Positions 62,681-64,000 of a stretch of DNA of 64,000 nucleotides are shown here, piece after piece (positions within the stretch are counted from its first letter, which is position 1; each line of letters starts with the position of its first letter). The position numbers and the translations under genes were made by a program. The notes beneath the pieces were generated by a model. That model had not been told where the DNA came from, did not search any database, and saw only the letters and a list, made by a program, of their open reading frames with translations. The stretch is from JBCCGR01 sp039029195. GTDB taxonomy: Bacteria > Pseudomonadota > Alphaproteobacteria > Rhizobiales > Rhizobiaceae. The stretch lies in the NCBI GenBank assembly GCA_039029195.1, contig JBCCGR010000011.1, positions 53,368 through 117,367 of the forward strand, read 5' to 3'.

Positions 62681-63700
62681 ATGTATATTTCGGATAAATC
62701 GCACCAAGCGTCATTCAGGATCGGCATGCTGTTGCTTGACGGATTCAACGCTCTAGCAATGCACGCCTTCATCGACCCATTTCGGTGCTGCAATTACCTT
62801 CGCAGTTCAAAACTCTATGAATGGGTCTTTTTGGGCTTTGACACCGAGATGGCAAATGCCAGCAACGGCGTCACGATCTCCAACCTCATACCGATGAGCA
62901 GGGAGGGAGCCAATTTCGACCTCGTCGTTGTGAACGCGAGTTGGAATGTAGAGCGGTTCAAAAATGTGGCGTTGCTGAATTGCCTCCGGGCTGAATCTAG
63001 TAAAGGTGTTGCACTTGGCGGCCTTGACACGGGTGCCTTTGTGCTTGGTTACGCTGGACTTCTGAAAGGACGGAAGGTGGCGGTTCACTACGAGCATATC
63101 GCGGCATTCAGAGAGCTGTTCCACGATACTGAGATGGGTGAAGACCTGTTCGTCATTGATGGCGACCTACTGACCTGTTGCGGTGGTGGCGCAGCTAGCG
63201 ACTTGGCGCTGGAAATTCTGAGGCTTCAGCAAGGCATCGACATTGCCAACGCTGCTGGTCGGTATATTTTTCATGAAAGACTCCGCTCTGGCCAAGAAGG
63301 ACAATTGCCAGCTCGGAACGAGCCTATTGGCTATGCGGCACCAGCGAAACTGCGCAGCGCAATTGTTTTGATGGAACGCAATCTCGAACACCTTCTGACC
63401 GTTGGCGAAGTCGCAAGCCAGGTCGAACTATCGCAGCGCCAGCTTGAACGGTTGTTCAGATCGCACACGGGCGTGTCCCCGGTGCGCTACTATCTGGATG
63501 TGCGATTGGACCGTGCACGGGGCCTGGTCACTCAAACCGAGCTGCCAATCGTGGACATTGCTGTTGCCTGCGGGTTTACGAGCAGCGCCCAATTCAGCCG
63601 TGCTTACAAAAAACGCTTCGGTCTCCCGGCGAGTCGTGACCGCATCGAAGGGCGGGTTCCTTTTCAGTTTCGGTCATTTCCAAGCCACGCCGTGCGCTGA
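62681..63700 (+). CDS. GATase1-like/AraC-family regulator (CdhR/GbdR type)
   Basis: 339 residues from ATG 62681 (longer frame upstream would run into the divergent betC promoter). An amidotransferase-like ligand-binding domain (about 15-190; RIGMLLLDGFNALAMHAFID, FDLVVVNASWNVERF, ALGGLDTGAFVLGYAGLL) lacks the classical catalytic Cys context, and is followed by two AraC helix-turn-helix motifs (LTVGEVASQVELSQRQLERLFRSHTG and LPIVDIAVACGFTSSAQFSRAYKKRFG, about 245-320). Relatives GbdR and CdhR respond to glycine betaine and carnitine. Divergent position next to betC makes it the likely local activator. Confidence 0.88.
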   Translation: MYISDKSHQASFRIGMLLLDGFNALAMHAFIDPFRCCNYLRSSKLYEWVFLGFDTEMANASNGVTISNLIPMSREGANFDLVVVNASWNVERFKNVALLNCLRAESSKGVALGGLDTGAFVLGYAGLLKGRKVAVHYEHIAAFRELFHDTEMGEDLFVIDGDLLTCCGGGAASDLALEILRLQQGIDIANAAGRYIFHERLRSGQEGQLPARNEPIGYAAPAKLRSAIVLMERNLEHLLTVGEVASQVELSQRQLERLFRSHTGVSPVRYYLDVRLDRARGLVTQTELPIVDIAVACGFTSSAQFSRAYKKRFGLPASRDRIEGRVPFQFRSFPSHAVR

Positions 63701-63899
63701 GGCATTCCATTTACTTGGCATCGATAAGTCCAAAGAGATGTTCGGTCACGACACCAATTGAACGACAGCAAAGGGCTCCAAGCCGGCAGTGGAACCGGTT
63801 TCCAACGCACCACAAACACAAATGTTTCGCCCCGTTAAGTTCTTATCCCCGTTGTCTTGCCTCATGCTAGTTTTGCGGTGTCTCGTGTGAGGAACCGGG
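63701..63899. other. Non-coding gap after the regulator
   Basis: About 200 bases with no gene and no clear promoter. AT-rich TTAAGTTCTTATC (about 63836-63848) could be part of a promoter for the partial gene that begins at 63900. Confidence 0.5.
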
Positions 63900-64000
63900 G
63901 TGATGGGCCGACCGTCATCATTCGCGCAAGGGACGGGGTTCGGGCGGCAGAGTAACGGGCTGTTCGTCGGAGCTGGAGGCCGTAAGTCCGCTGCCCTATA
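63900..64000 (+). CDS. Possible gene start, cut by window end
   Basis: A GTG-ATG pair at 63900-63905 has GAGGAA about six bases upstream, a proper ribosome-binding site. The frame stays open to the window edge (33 codons, Gly-rich: MGRPSSFAQGTGFGRQ). No family recognised. The same stretch could instead fold as a structured RNA (GGGCGGCAG near 63951-63959 pairs well with CGCTGCCC near 63989-63996), so the protein call is tentative. Confidence 0.35.
   Translation, partial: MMGRPSSFAQGTGFGRQSNGLFVGAGGRKSAAL

Noticed and set aside
1..64000. tRNA, rRNA, CRISPR array, insertion sequence, prophage or integrase genes
   Set aside because: Looked for in gaps and among the translations; none could be supported.

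Overview
The window looks like chromosomal DNA of an alphaproteobacterium of the order Hyphomicrobiales (Rhizobiales). Reasons: the recA-alaS-icd neighbourhood, a GTTC-N7-GTTC LexA box at recA, a CckA hybrid kinase next to a FliO-like gene and a cysteine-poor DksA, a TTAA-N7-TTAA CtrA-type site, DUF922 and DUF2865 proteins, and a giant growth-pole-ring (GPR/RgsE)-type protein. The genus cannot be named from this stretch. Genes are tightly packed. No rRNA, tRNA, CRISPR array, insertion sequence or phage gene was seen.

Layout. 1-5.3 kb: icd (cut by the window edge), alaS and recA. 5.3-9.1 kb: pseudouridine salvage pair psuK-psuG and a membrane class III adenylate cyclase. 9.2-10.8 kb: an NsrR-type regulator divergent from a truncated haemoglobin and two small membrane-protein genes. 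10.9-13.5 kb: an NMT1/SsuA-type ABC transporter. 13.6-18.6 kb: cckA, a FliO-like gene, a small secreted protein and dksA. 18.9-22.9 kb: sixA, ycjX, ycjF and a secreted protein. 22.9-24.7 kb: folate genes folP-folB-folK. 24.8-28.2 kb: an MFS transporter, two tandem DUF922 putative proteases, a 2Fe-2S ferredoxin and an Hpt protein. 28.2-34.5 kb: a regulatory gap and the 1908-residue GPR-like gene. 34.7-39.6 kb: an MCE/Mla lipid-transport operon. 39.7-54.9 kb: mixed housekeeping genes (dipeptide epimerase, transporters, a frameshifted threonine dehydratase, glycosyltransferase with metallophosphoesterase, an SDR, an FAH-family enzyme, gltX, a CPA2 antiporter, a beta-CASP hydrolase).

55.1-63.7 kb is the most distinctive part: a compact, mostly overlapping seven-gene minus-strand operon with a divergent GATase1/AraC regulator. 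In transcription order it encodes choline-sulfatase (BetC), a CntA-type Rieske oxygenase for quaternary ammonium compounds, an SDR, a beta-keto acid cleavage enzyme (BKACE, frameshifted as sequenced), an aldehyde dehydrogenase, a second SDR and L-carnitine dehydrogenase. Read together it suggests osmolyte catabolism that converges on glycine betaine from choline-O-sulfate and from carnitine, with a Rieske enzyme possibly in the place usually held by the flavoprotein choline dehydrogenase BetA.

Two genes (threonine dehydratase and BKACE) are each broken by one base in a short A-run. Either they are real pseudogenes or the assembly has homopolymer errors. Start codons were moved from the longest reading frame where family alignment, ribosome-binding sites or ATGA overlaps favoured another start; the reason is given in each entry.
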